From Enterococcus faecium (GTDB lineage: Bacteria > Bacillota > Bacilli > Lactobacillales > Enterococcaceae), in NCBI RefSeq assembly GCF_029023785.1, contig NZ_CP118955.1, positions 680,501-744,500 on the forward strand: a DNA stretch of 64,000 nucleotides, given 5' to 3'. The notes beneath the pieces are model-generated. The model searched no databases, was not told the origin of the DNA, and saw only the letters and a list, made by a program, of their open reading frames with translations. The position numbers and the translations under genes are program-made. Shown piece by piece: positions 1 through 8,130 of this stretch; the first letter of the stretch is position 1, and each line of letters opens with the position of its first letter.

Positions 1-1
1 T

Positions 2-1189
2 GATCGGCAGAAACTTGTCATGGAACTTAATATCAGTTCGGCTACTTTGTCTCGCAGAGTGAAGGAATTAAATGATTCTTTAAATGAGTTTCATCTGAAA
101 ATAAAAAGCGGGCGGCTGACCGGTCCAGAAAGTCAAATTCGTTATTTTTATTTCCAATTATTTTGGTTTGGACGTCCCTATCTTGAAAACAAAAAAGAAT
201 ACAGTGATTTATCAGGAAACACTTTTTTAGATCTGCTGCAAAAAGAGTTTAGTTTTGCTATTACAGAAGAAGGACGATTGAAATTTGAAATATGGCTTTC
301 CATTATGAAGAAGCGAATGCGCTGTACGAAAAAATCCAAACCAGATTATAGCAATCTTCCTGTTGGATTGTTTCAAACGACACAATTTTTATTGGACCTC
401 CATACATTTTTGACCCGTTACTTCTTTCAATATGCCTTTCCTTGGAATCAAAATGAAACGTTGGTTTTTTATCTTTTCATGATCAGTAACTTTACATTAG
501 ATACACATAACTCGCATGTCCAGGAGTTTTTGATAAGCGAAAAATACAAAGACGACGTAGTAGCTCAATTGAATCGAACGTTTAAACAATCGATAGAAGA
601 ATATTTCTCTTTTTATGTTTTTCCAGAAGAGATTTCGCAAAAGATTGCGTTGACAGTGATGCAAAATCACGCTCATTTTGCCTATTTTAGAGGATGGATG
701 AATATTTTTGGCCAAGAAGGATTAAAACAGCGGTTAACTGAAGTAGAAGATAAACAATTCCTGGTTTTATGTGAAAGATTGGTCAGACAAACATTTGCTA
801 TTGTTGATTTTACTGAAGTAGACGAGGAAAATGCCCGCTTTGAATTATTTGCTCGCTATGCATCTATTTTACGGACGCTGATCAAGCAGTTAGAATTACG
901 TCTGCAAATTGCTTATGATCTTCCTTATGAAAGGCTAATGGCGGATATCGTGAAAGAAATCATCCAGGAACAATTGCTGAATACGATCAAATATGATTTA
1001 GTCGAATACGAGAAAGAAAAGCAGTATGATATCATTTTGACTAGCCAATTGAAAGAGTACCCGTCACAGAAGTCCGCTAAAGTTTTTGTATTCACTAGCA
1101 ACGAATATAATTATGATTTCCCCTATTTGAACCAATTTTTAAAAGAATGTTATTTAGAAAAATTGAATTTAAGGATGAATAAAACATGA
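2..1189 (+). CDS. Mga-family transcriptional regulator (5' truncated by window edge)
   Basis: Probable DNA-binding virulence/metabolic regulator of the Mga type. The reading frame is open to the left edge (codons for D-R-Q-K-L-V precede the first visible Met at 20), so the gene starts upstream and only its C-terminal ~395 residues are here. The visible N-terminus carries the second half of a helix-turn-helix (S-S-A-T-L-S-R-R-V-K-E-L-N), as in Mga/AtxA proteins. The rest is a long helical, aromatic-rich region typical of Mga central domains. Its stop overlaps the start of the next gene by 4 bases (ATGA), implying translational coupling to the oxidoreductase. The family call rests on the HTH and overall composition; target genes are unknown. 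Confidence 0.75.
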   Translation, partial: DRQKLVMELNISSATLSRRVKELNDSLNEFHLKIKSGRLTGPESQIRYFYFQLFWFGRPYLENKKEYSDLSGNTFLDLLQKEFSFAITEEGRLKFEIWLSIMKKRMRCTKKSKPDYSNLPVGLFQTTQFLLDLHTFLTRYFFQYAFPWNQNETLVFYLFMISNFTLDTHNSHVQEFLISEKYKDDVVAQLNRTFKQSIEEYFSFYVFPEEISQKIALTVMQNHAHFAYFRGWMNIFGQEGLKQRLTEVEDKQFLVLCERLVRQTFAIVDFTEVDEENARFELFARYASILRTLIKQLELRLQIAYDLPYERLMADIVKEIIQEQLLNTIKYDLVEYEKEKQYDIILTSQLKEYPSQKSAKVFVFTSNEYNYDFPYLNQFLKECYLEKLNLRMNKT

Positions 1190-2550
1190 AAATCGTGATC
1201 ATTGGTGCTTCCCATGCAGGCATCACAGCTGCCCTAAATCTAAGAAAACTTCAACCGAAAGCAGAAGTTTTACTGATCGATGAAGATCATAAAGATGGAC
1301 TAGGCTATGTTTCAAATGGAATCAACCTTTATTTAAAAGGAAAGATACGTAGTTTAGCTGAAGTTGCCCATAACATGCGGACTCTTCAAGAAAGTGGGGC
1401 AAAACTGATCACCGAATGGAGAGTAACTGAACTTGATCCAGACAAACATCAGCTCATCCTCGCATCCAAAGAAGGAAAAAACGAGACCATAACCTATGAT
1501 AAATTAATCGTAGCGACAGGTTCCTCTCCTGTCACCTTGTATAAACAAATTGAAGCTGAAAATGTCTACACCTATAAAAATCTAGTGCAATCTAAGCAAG
1601 TACTTGCCGCTTTAAAAGAAGCAAAAGAAGTAGTGATCTTCGGTGCTGGTTACATTGGATTGGAATTAGCAGATGCTTTGAGAAATAAAGGATACATTAT
1701 TCATCTAGTTGATTATATGCCGAATGTTTTATCAAGATATTTCGATAAGGATATGATCAACAGTTTTCAAAATCAGCTGCAAACTAAGCAAATAAATTTT
1801 TATCCAAATGAATTCTTGATCGATTGGAAAAAATCAGAAGAGAAAGTAGTATCCGTACAACTTCTGTCTCAAACAATAAAGGCAGATATGGTCATTTTTT
1901 CTGCCCAAACTCGTCCTAATACGACATTGTTAAAAGAAAAAGTGGCTTTGTATGAGGATGAGACTGTGATAGTCAATGAATATCTGCAGACAAGTGATCC
2001 GGACATCTATGCGATTGGAGATATCGTCCCAGTCAGTTTTGACAAAAATAAACGGCATCTCTTTTTACCTTTAGTTACTCGAGCTGTACATATGGCAAGA
2101 GCAGTAGCGCTAACTTTGAGTGGTCAGCCAACCGCTTACGACCTCAGACAAAAGATAACAGCAGCAGTCATTATAGACTACTTTTTAGGAACTGTAGGGC
2201 TGACAGAAGATGAAGCGCCATTCTTGGAACAAAATACCGGTTCGTGTTCAGGAGAATTTGATCTATTTCCACAATACGACGAAGAAAACAAAACAGTAAA
2301 TGCAAAGCTGATCTACCATCCGGATACATTAGAAATAATTGGCGGACAGCTGATAAGCCAAGAATTCTTATTATCAGATTTGAACCTGCTTGCGGATATC
2401 GTGAAACACAAAACTACGATTCCACAGCTAGCAGTTGAGGATTTTGGATTTCTGTCTGAATACACCTCTCGTTTTCACTACCTCAATGAGTTAGCTTTTA
2501 AAGTACTAGCTAAGAGAGCAAATAGCAATAGAGTAGATAAAAGACTGTGA
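1186..2550 (+). CDS. FAD/NAD(P)-dependent oxidoreductase, Nox/Npr-like, lacking the active-site Cys
   Basis: A 454-residue flavoprotein of the NADH oxidase/NADH peroxidase/CoA-disulfide reductase superfamily. An N-terminal FAD-binding fold starts I-V-I-I-G-A-S-H-A-G at residue 3. A second Rossmann motif, I-F-G-A-G-Y-I-G-L-E, lies near residue 150 for NAD(P)H, and the second FAD motif I-Y-A-I-G-D-I near residue 275. The C-terminal dimerisation region follows. In water-forming oxidases and peroxidases the redox Cys (about position 42) sits in a L-S-C-G-I-A-L-Y context; here the aligned segment is V-S-N-G-I-N-L-Y, with Asn44 replacing Cys. The enzyme therefore probably does not use the Cys-sulfenic acid cycle; peroxide formation or another acceptor is possible. 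It is coupled by a 4-base overlap to the Mga-like regulator upstream. Confidence 0.8.
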   Translation: MKIVIIGASHAGITAALNLRKLQPKAEVLLIDEDHKDGLGYVSNGINLYLKGKIRSLAEVAHNMRTLQESGAKLITEWRVTELDPDKHQLILASKEGKNETITYDKLIVATGSSPVTLYKQIEAENVYTYKNLVQSKQVLAALKEAKEVVIFGAGYIGLELADALRNKGYIIHLVDYMPNVLSRYFDKDMINSFQNQLQTKQINFYPNEFLIDWKKSEEKVVSVQLLSQTIKADMVIFSAQTRPNTTLLKEKVALYEDETVIVNEYLQTSDPDIYAIGDIVPVSFDKNKRHLFLPLVTRAVHMARAVALTLSGQPTAYDLRQKITAAVIIDYFLGTVGLTEDEAPFLEQNTGSCSGEFDLFPQYDEENKTVNAKLIYHPDTLEIIGGQLISQEFLLSDLNLLADIVKHKTTIPQLAVEDFGFLSEYTSRFHYLNELAFKVLAKRANSNRVDKRL

Positions 2551-2568
2551 GAAATATCACGGTCTTTT
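2539..2568 (+). terminator. Intrinsic terminator after the oxidoreductase
   Basis: An AAAGACTGTGA arm pairs with TCACGGTCTTT (one G-T wobble) around a 6-base loop and runs into TTTT. The stop codon of the oxidoreductase lies inside the 5' arm. Confidence 0.7.
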
Positions 2569-2665
2569 ATTGTGTGGGGATATAATAAATATTAATCAAT
2601 CGAGAATAAAAAATTCATATAATGAAATAGCGGAAGAATTTTTTGAGCATAATATTCGCCAAAAA

Positions 2666-2681
2666 TTTATCAAGTGATAAA
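2666..2681. promoter_or_regulatory. Palindromic candidate operator upstream of the ABC/TetR operon
   Basis: TTTATCA-AG-TGATAAA is a perfect 7-bp inverted repeat. It lies just upstream of a -10-like TATAAA (2689-2694) and 40 bases before the permease start. Its size and symmetry fit a TetR-family operator, and a TetR gene closes this operon (4494-5072), so autoregulation is inferred. Confidence 0.45.
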
Positions 2682-2720
2682 ATTGTTGTATAAAATGATT
2701 ATTTCAGGAGGAGGAGTTAA

Positions 2721-3791
2721 ATGTTTTTAGCATTAAATGAAATTATGCATTCAAAGTTACGTTATGCGTTAGTTGCAGGGGTGATGTTTTTGATCGCCTA
2801 CCTGGTATTTTTTTTGACTGGGTTAGCTTATGGCTTAGCTCAAGATAATCGAACAGCAGTCGACAAGTGGGAGGCAGATTCGATTGTGCTTTCGAAAGAT
2901 GCAAATTCAAATCTAGGGATGTCCATGATTACTAAGAAGATAGTAGAAGAAGTCGAAGGTGGGAAAGTGGCGTATCTTGCCCAAACACCTGGAGTCGTGA
3001 CTAGTAAAGACAGTACAGAAGAAGGAAAAATCAATGTTAGCTTCTTCGGTATCGATAAAAATCAATTCATCATGCCCAATCTTGTTGAAGGAAAAGCTTT
3101 TGATAACGATGATGAGGCAGTAGGCGATATTAGTTTGAAAGAAGAATATGGTCTAGCCATAGGAGATACAGTTAAGTTATCTGGTAGTGACAAGACGTTT
3201 AAACTAACTGGCTTTACGGATCATGCCAAATTCAATGTCTCACCAGTTCTCTATACAACCATCAATGCTTACCAAGAAATCCGCTTCGAAAAAGAAGATA
3301 CAAGTGAAAATGCACGGATTAACGCAATAGTTGTCAGAGGTAAAATCAGTAATTTACCTGAAGATTTAGAACAGATCAAAATTTCTAAATTCATCAATGA
3401 ATTACCTGGATATAATGCGCAAGTATTGACTTTTGGATTTATGATCGGATTTTTGATCGTTATTGCGGCTATTGTGATCGGGATTTTCATTTATGTACTG
3501 ACGATGCAAAAGATTAATATCTTTGGTGTAATGAAAGCACAAGGGATCACAGGAGGATTTATTGCGCGTTCTGTAGTGGCACAAACATTCATTTTATCAT
3601 TTGTTGGTATTCTTCTTGGTCTATTAGGAACAGTGGGAACATCCCTTGTTCTACCTGATGCGGTTCCATTCCAAAGCAATTGGCTGTTTTTTGGCGTCAT
3701 TAGCTTGTTGATGTTAGTAGTAGCTGTGTTAGGCGCACTATTTTCTGTTCGGACAATCGTAAAAATCGATCCGTTGAAGGCAATTGGATAA
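2721..3791 (+). CDS. ABC transporter permease, FtsX/MacB (DevC-like) type
   Basis: Membrane subunit of an export-type ABC system, 356 residues. A first transmembrane segment at residues ~17-38 is followed by an extracellular MacB-type periplasmic-core-like domain (~40-225). Three further hydrophobic segments (~237-262, ~285-310, ~320-343) form the FtsX fold. The C-terminus R-T-I-V-K-I-D-P-L-K-A-I-G is the family's conserved end. The start has a strong AGGAGGAG site 8-10 bases upstream. The ATPase gene follows after 14 bases and a TetR gene closes the operon. The substrate cannot be read from sequence; such systems often export peptides, lipids or antimicrobials, or act in stress sensing. Confidence 0.85.
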   Translation: MFLALNEIMHSKLRYALVAGVMFLIAYLVFFLTGLAYGLAQDNRTAVDKWEADSIVLSKDANSNLGMSMITKKIVEEVEGGKVAYLAQTPGVVTSKDSTEEGKINVSFFGIDKNQFIMPNLVEGKAFDNDDEAVGDISLKEEYGLAIGDTVKLSGSDKTFKLTGFTDHAKFNVSPVLYTTINAYQEIRFEKEDTSENARINAIVVRGKISNLPEDLEQIKISKFINELPGYNAQVLTFGFMIGFLIVIAAIVIGIFIYVLTMQKINIFGVMKAQGITGGFIARSVVAQTFILSFVGILLGLLGTVGTSLVLPDAVPFQSNWLFFGVISLLMLVVAVLGALFSVRTIVKIDPLKAIG

Positions 3792-3805
3792 GAAGGAGGA
3801 AGAAC

Positions 3806-4474
3806 ATGAAAGCAATAGAATTTAAAGAAGTAGAAAAAAGTTTCCAAGATGGCGACCAAGTAGTTAAAGCATTGAAAGAAACAACCATGAGTATCGATAA
3901 AGGGGAATTTGTTGCAATCATCGGTCCTTCTGGTTCAGGTAAAAGTACTTTTTTGACTTTGGCAGGCGGATTGCAGACGCCTAGCAGTGGCTCTGTATTT
4001 ATCAATGATCAAGAATTCAGTAATCAAAAAGAAAGCGAACGCGTTAAACTACGTTTTAAAGAAATTGGCTTTATTTTGCAAGCTTCCAATCTGGTTCCTT
4101 TTCTGACAGTAAAAAAGCAGTTATTATTAGTAGATAAGATTAAACATGAACATCGTCAAAAAGAAGCAAACGAATTATTTGAGCAGCTTGGCGTGGATAA
4201 GTTGATCAACAAGTATCCAGAAGAACTATCTGGTGGAGAACGGCAAAGGGTCGCAATCGCTCGTGCATTGTACAATGATCCGTCCATTATTCTAGCAGAT
4301 GAACCAACTGCTAGTTTGGATTCAGAAAAGGCACGAGAAGTAGTCGATATCTTGGCAAAAGAATCAAAAGACAAAAATAAAGCAACGATCATGGTTACTC
4401 ACGATACACGGCTGATTGACAAATGCGATAGAATATTTATGATGGAAGATGGTGTATTGAAAGAAAAAGAATAA
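3806..4474 (+). CDS. ABC transporter ATP-binding protein (MacB/LolD type)
   Basis: Nucleotide-binding subunit, 222 residues, partner of the FtsX-type permease immediately upstream. It has Walker A G-P-S-G-S-G-K-S-T (~residues 40-48), signature L-S-G-G-E-R-Q-R-V, Walker B I-I-L-A-D-E-P-T-A, and the H-loop T-H-D. The length is normal for the LolD/MacB/FtsE class. A strong GAAGGAGGAAG ribosome site precedes the ATG. It is cotranscribed with the permease (14-base gap) and the TetR regulator (19-base gap). Substrate is unknown. Confidence 0.9.
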   Translation: MKAIEFKEVEKSFQDGDQVVKALKETTMSIDKGEFVAIIGPSGSGKSTFLTLAGGLQTPSSGSVFINDQEFSNQKESERVKLRFKEIGFILQASNLVPFLTVKKQLLLVDKIKHEHRQKEANELFEQLGVDKLINKYPEELSGGERQRVAIARALYNDPSIILADEPTASLDSEKAREVVDILAKESKDKNKATIMVTHDTRLIDKCDRIFMMEDGVLKEKE

Positions 4475-4493
4475 CCAAAAAGCAGGTGGAAAA

Positions 4494-5072
4494 ATGGTCC
4501 ATCGATACAACAAAGATACACAGCAAAAAATTTTGAAAGAAGCGACTGACTTGTTTATGTCCAAGGGATATCTCGGCACTTCAACAAGAGAAATCGCACA
4601 AAAAGTTGGGATCACCCAGCCCAATCTCTATCATTATTTCGGTGATAAAGAAAAACTATATACGGCAGTTTTAGAAAACCACTTAAAAGATGTTGGAAAA
4701 GCTTTGAGAGAAATCGTTCAAACAAGCGAAACGGGATTTCAAGTAACCTTGACAAAAATGGCGCAGTTTTTGATTGAGACACATCTGGTCGATTTGTTTC
4801 TGATGCTTCACGATCTTGAAAGCAATCTTTCAAAGGAAACAAGAGATCATCTTTTCTTTCTATGGAAGAAAAATTATCGTGAACCTTTTGAAGAAATCTT
4901 TTCAGCAAACCAATCTGTGCTAAGAAATGGGATTTCAAAAGAAATCGCAGCAAGGCATTTTTTCTTAGTGTTAGCATCTTACATCACTCGGTCGAAAAGA
5001 CCTGTGGAAGAACCGCTAAATGTGGCGCAATTGATCGATTTATATTTGAATGGTGTATTAGGAGAAGCGTAA
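4494..5072 (+). CDS. TetR/AcrR-family transcriptional regulator
   Basis: A 192-residue one-component repressor. The N-terminal domain (residues ~8-55) has the TetR helix-turn-helix pattern G-Y-L-G-T-S-T-R-E-I-A-Q-K-V-G-I-T-Q-P-N followed by L-Y-H-Y-F-G-D-K-E-K-L. The C-terminal helical domain is family-variable and probably binds an effector. It is the last gene of the ABC permease-ATPase operon, the usual position for a regulator of its own exporter. A 7-bp palindrome at 2666-2681 is the best operator candidate. The ligand is not predictable from sequence. Confidence 0.9.
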   Translation: MVHRYNKDTQQKILKEATDLFMSKGYLGTSTREIAQKVGITQPNLYHYFGDKEKLYTAVLENHLKDVGKALREIVQTSETGFQVTLTKMAQFLIETHLVDLFLMLHDLESNLSKETRDHLFFLWKKNYREPFEEIFSANQSVLRNGISKEIAARHFFLVLASYITRSKRPVEEPLNVAQLIDLYLNGVLGEA

Positions 5073-5103
5073 AGCTGTTATATAGGGAGAAAATAGTTAG
5101 GTG

Positions 5104-5145
5104 AAGAAGCAAGATATGACGAAGATCGTTATATCTTGCTTCTTT
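5104..5145 (+). terminator. Strong intrinsic terminator of the ABC-TetR operon
   Basis: A perfect 14-bp stem (AAGAAGCAAGATAT with its complement) around a 13-base loop runs into a short T-rich tail. Confidence 0.8.
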
Positions 5146-5336
5146 ATATAGGTAGTTTTTCATAAATACAAATTTGTTATTCTCTCATGATTATCAGGGT
5201 ATATTTTTATTTATTATGTCGGTGTTCCAGGAAGTGTTTTAATTTAATAACGTAGAAATTAATTGTTTGTAGAATGAAGGAAACTATTTATTGGGTAGAT
5301 GAATCACCACGAATAGTCAAAAGGAGATTTCAGGAT

Positions 5337-5420
5337 ATGCCAAAAATGAAAAAAATCATTTTAGCAGTAATGTTATTTTCTACGGTTATATCTTTTACAG
5401 CCCCTTTTTTGCTTACTTAA
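5337..5420 (+). CDS. Possible 27-residue signal-peptide-like small protein or gene remnant
   Basis: A short frame starts M-P-K-M-K-K-I-I-L-A-V-M-L-F-S with an AAGGAG site 13 bases upstream. It has a positively charged N-terminus and a hydrophobic core, exactly like a secretion signal, but it stops right after the core (A-P-F-L-L-T). No lipobox cysteine is present. It may be a real small hydrophobic peptide, the leftover start of a deleted secreted protein, or chance. The surrounding 5146-5336 and 5421-5472 show nothing else recognisable. Confidence 0.3.
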   Translation: MPKMKKIILAVMLFSTVISFTAPFLLT

Positions 5421-5472
5421 GCTGATTTTAAGTTTTGGCCCTTAGTCTGGATCTACGAGGTGAGAGTCAAGA

Positions 5473-6384
5473 ATGAAAAAAATAATTGGAGCTTTTGTAT
5501 TTGCAATCATTATCATTATTATCTGTTTTCAAATAGATGTTTTTGGTCAAAAAAAGATAGTTGGACAAACGGTCAGCAGTACGAACAGTACGGTTACAAA
5601 GACAAAGGAATCATTTGATGATACAGAACAAGAGACATTAATCAAAATCGGAAAAAATGACCGTACACTATATACAGATGACTCGCTAACTACCCCACTT
5701 GCAACTATAAACGGCGGAGAGCTGGCGGAGTTTCTTTCTGAAACAAAAAATGCTTATCAAATCAAGACAAATGATGGCTATACTGGATATTTAGCCCTCG
5801 AAGATGGAACCAAAGTCACAAAGAATATACAAACAAAACCGGAAGAGCTATCTGATGCAGTGATTGTATTAGATCCTGGGCATGGCGGAAATGATACTGG
5901 GGCATTAAGCAATGATGAACAAACAGAAGAAAAAGATATAACATTAAGTACAGCCATAAAAGTAAAAAAGGCGCTAGAGGATGCTGGAGCAACGGTTTAT
6001 TTGACCCATACTACAGATGAATTAGTACAGCTTGGAGATATATGCGACTACAGTGAAGAAAAAAAGGCAGATGTCTTTATCAGTTTACACGCAGACTCTA
6101 CGGAATATGCGAATGAAGCAACTGGAATCACGACATATTATTACTATGGACAAGAGGAAACATTAGCACAGACAATTGCTGACTCCTTCACTGATCTGCC
6201 TCTGGATTCAAGAGGAATCTCCACTGGGAACTATCAAGTTCTTCGAGAAAATCTTCAACCTTCTATTTTAATCGAGATGGGTTATATGAATAATGATAGT
6301 GATTTAAAGGAATTAGTAACAGACAGTTATCAGCAGCAGATTGCTGCAAGTTTGACACAAGCATTGACCACTTATTTTCAGTAA
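5473..6384 (+). CDS. N-acetylmuramoyl-L-alanine amidase (Amidase_3) with SH3-like domain
   Basis: Secreted or membrane-anchored peptidoglycan hydrolase, 303 residues, that cuts the bond between MurNAc and L-Ala. Residues 5-22 are a hydrophobic anchor/signal. A bacterial SH3-like domain (~55-112) ends in the motif D-G-Y-T-G-Y-L. The catalytic domain (~129-302) starts V-L-D-P-G-H-G-G. Zinc ligands visible are H137, E153 and H206, with catalytic E268 in I-E-M-G-Y-M-N-N. The domain order matches CwlC/AmiC-type enzymes. It stands alone, between a terminator at 5104-5145 and a repeat-derived terminator at 6388-6443. The start has a weak GAGGTGAGA site. Confidence 0.9.
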   Translation: MKKIIGAFVFAIIIIIICFQIDVFGQKKIVGQTVSSTNSTVTKTKESFDDTEQETLIKIGKNDRTLYTDDSLTTPLATINGGELAEFLSETKNAYQIKTNDGYTGYLALEDGTKVTKNIQTKPEELSDAVIVLDPGHGGNDTGALSNDEQTEEKDITLSTAIKVKKALEDAGATVYLTHTTDELVQLGDICDYSEEKKADVFISLHADSTEYANEATGITTYYYYGQEETLAQTIADSFTDLPLDSRGISTGNYQVLRENLQPSILIEMGYMNNDSDLKELVTDSYQQQIAASLTQALTTYFQ

Positions 6385-6387
6385 TAA

Positions 6388-6443
6388 ATAAGCCCAGCCA
6401 AACAAAAATAGCTCTTCATATTTTTCGTTTGGCCGGGCTTATT
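6388..6443. terminator. Long hairpin between convergent amidase and rnhC genes
   Basis: TAAGCCCAGCCAAAC pairs with GTTTGGCCGGGCTTA (one mismatch) and the stem extends inward through AAAAAT/ATTTTT. It can end transcription from either side. It is built from the left part of an interspersed repeat. Confidence 0.65.
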
Positions 6444-6514
6444 ATCGCAGATGCAAGCTTTTGAACACCGTTTATTCGGAACAAGGGACTGTGACATGAC
6501 TTTTGTCACAGTTC
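6401..6514. repeat. Interspersed intergenic repeat, partial copy 1
   Basis: It contains three blocks shared with copies at 17.9-18.2 kb, 38.1 kb and 63.9 kb: a hairpin around ATAGCTCTTCATATTTTTCG, the motif TTGAACACCGTTTAT (6452-6472 region), and a terminal hairpin GGACTGTGAC...GTCACAGTTCC. The terminal hairpin faces the end of rnhC. Confidence 0.6.
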
Positions 6515-6516
6515 CA

Positions 6517-7434
6517 TTATTTTTTTAGTAGCTTCAAAGCTTTTTCTGTATTGGCAAAATGAAGTTTGGCATATTTTTCAAGCATAGGCATGCCGCCTTT
6601 CTCCAATAGTTTTGCCGCTACTTGGTCAGATTTCGTTCCAGCTCCTGATGGAAGGGTGATTCCAGCTTCAGCTGATGCTTTGTGTAACTCTTCCAAAAAG
6701 CTGGCACGACTGATGATAGAAGCAGCAGCAACAGCTAAATGATATTGTTCTCCTTTAGTAACGAAGTACAGTTTTTCTTGTAATTGATTTTTTTCTAAAC
6801 GCGCATATTTTTTAAAATTTGCTTCTGGCGTAAACTGATCGATCAAAATCGCTTCTGGTTTTTCTGGCTCGATTTTTTTTAGCAGCAAATGGATCGCTTG
6901 ATTGTGCAAAGCGACTTTCATCCGAACGGCATTGTATTTTGGTTGGATCTCATTGTATTTTTCTGGAGATAAGACAAGCAGTTTATAGGGGATGGTTTTT
7001 TTTAAGATGTCAGCAAGCTGGATGATTTGGCTATCTTTTAACTCTTTTGAATCTCTAACACCAAGTTTACGTAATTCTGCAAGCTGATCACGTTTCACAT
7101 AAGCAGCACATACTGTTAGCGGACCGAAATAGCTGCCATTTCCGACCTCATCACTACCTAAAACGGATAATTGACTGATATTTTTTGGCAAAGAAGAGGC
7201 TGTTTTTGCTGGCTTGGCTTGTTTATCCTGTGCCTTCCCCCATTTATCAGCTTCTATTGCTGCATTCGTACCTTGAAACATCACTTTTCCGGATGTATAA
7301 GCAGTAATGGTCGTCCCGTCTTTTTTTGCAGCAAAGCTAGTATAAGGAATCTGTTTATTTAACAAATAAGAGCGATAGTATGCTTTCATTTGACTAAGTT
7401 GGTCGTTTGTTGCTTTGATAATGACGTTGCTCAT
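6517..7434 (-). CDS. rnhC: Ribonuclease HIII
   Basis: Removes RNA from RNA-DNA hybrids (R-loops, primers) in the cytoplasm; 305 residues. The N-terminal ~85 residues form the TBP-like substrate-binding domain typical of RNase HIII. The catalytic domain begins L-G-S-D-E-V-G-N-G-S-Y-F-G-P-L, with the D-E-V-G-x-G signature, and later has I-D-Q-F and the A-S-I-I-S-R-A motif. The start at 7434 (M-S-N-V-I-I-K-A) was chosen over an upstream in-frame ATG because a GAGGAG site sits 7 bases before it. It is divergent from zapA, the usual order in Firmicutes. Confidence 0.95.
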   Translation of the reverse strand: MSNVIIKATNDQLSQMKAYYRSYLLNKQIPYTSFAAKKDGTTITAYTSGKVMFQGTNAAIEADKWGKAQDKQAKPAKTASSLPKNISQLSVLGSDEVGNGSYFGPLTVCAAYVKRDQLAELRKLGVRDSKELKDSQIIQLADILKKTIPYKLLVLSPEKYNEIQPKYNAVRMKVALHNQAIHLLLKKIEPEKPEAILIDQFTPEANFKKYARLEKNQLQEKLYFVTKGEQYHLAVAAASIISRASFLEELHKASAEAGITLPSGAGTKSDQVAAKLLEKGGMPMLEKYAKLHFANTEKALKLLKK

Positions 7435-7635
7435 AAAATTCTCCTCGTTTTTATACATAAAACTATACCGCAACTCACGACTTTTCGTTTTCTAAGAGAT
7501 TGCGAGACATAGCATTTTTTTAAAGTTTATCATATAATAGTTAAGTATGTGAAAAATATTTGTGGAGAACGGTGAAAGAACCAACTTCATGGTACACTAA
7601 ATAAAACTTTCATCAAATAGGAGGAAATGATTCGT

Positions 7636-8073
7636 ATGGCGCACGAAAAAACACGCTACAAAGCAGTGATTGCCAACCAAACATATACTATTATCGGACG
7701 GGAAACCAAGCATCATATGGATATCGTAACGAAGCTGATCAATGAACAGTTAGCAGAATTGAAACAATTATCACCACAAATGGATAATGAACAAGCAGCA
7801 ATCTTGATGGCTGTCAATGCGCTTTCGGATCAATTGAAGAAACAAGAAAGAATCTTGGAGCTGGAAGAAGAAACAGCAGAATTAAAGAAAAAAATGATCA
7901 AATTTACAGAGCTTGAAAATCGTGTGAAACGCATTGAAGCAATCGAGAACGAAGCTCGGGAAGTATTGAAAGAAAATGGTCAAGCAGATCATACCATTAA
8001 AAATCATGTGGAAGCACAACAGATTTTAAACGAGAAACGAAAAGGACAAATTAAACAAAAATCTTCTAATTAA
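7636..8073 (+). CDS. zapA: Cell division protein ZapA
   Basis: FtsZ-ring-associated protein, 145 residues, that bundles FtsZ filaments at midcell. The N-terminal domain (Y-K-A-V-I-A-N-Q-T-Y-T-I-I-G) is the ZapA fold. The rest is a coiled coil (~residues 60-125) rich in E/K heptads. The ATG at 7636 is preferred to that at 7627 because the AGGAGG site (7619-7624) leaves only 2 bases before the latter and 11 before the former. It is the first gene of the conserved zapA-cvpA-mutS2 run. It is longer than E. coli ZapA, as in many lactobacilli and enterococci. Confidence 0.9.
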   Translation: MAHEKTRYKAVIANQTYTIIGRETKHHMDIVTKLINEQLAELKQLSPQMDNEQAAILMAVNALSDQLKKQERILELEEETAELKKKMIKFTELENRVKRIEAIENEAREVLKENGQADHTIKNHVEAQQILNEKRKGQIKQKSSN

Positions 8074-8130
8074 GATCCTTTTATCAAAATAAGAAAAATT
8101 TAAAAAAGTTAGAAGAGAAAGGAACGTAGC

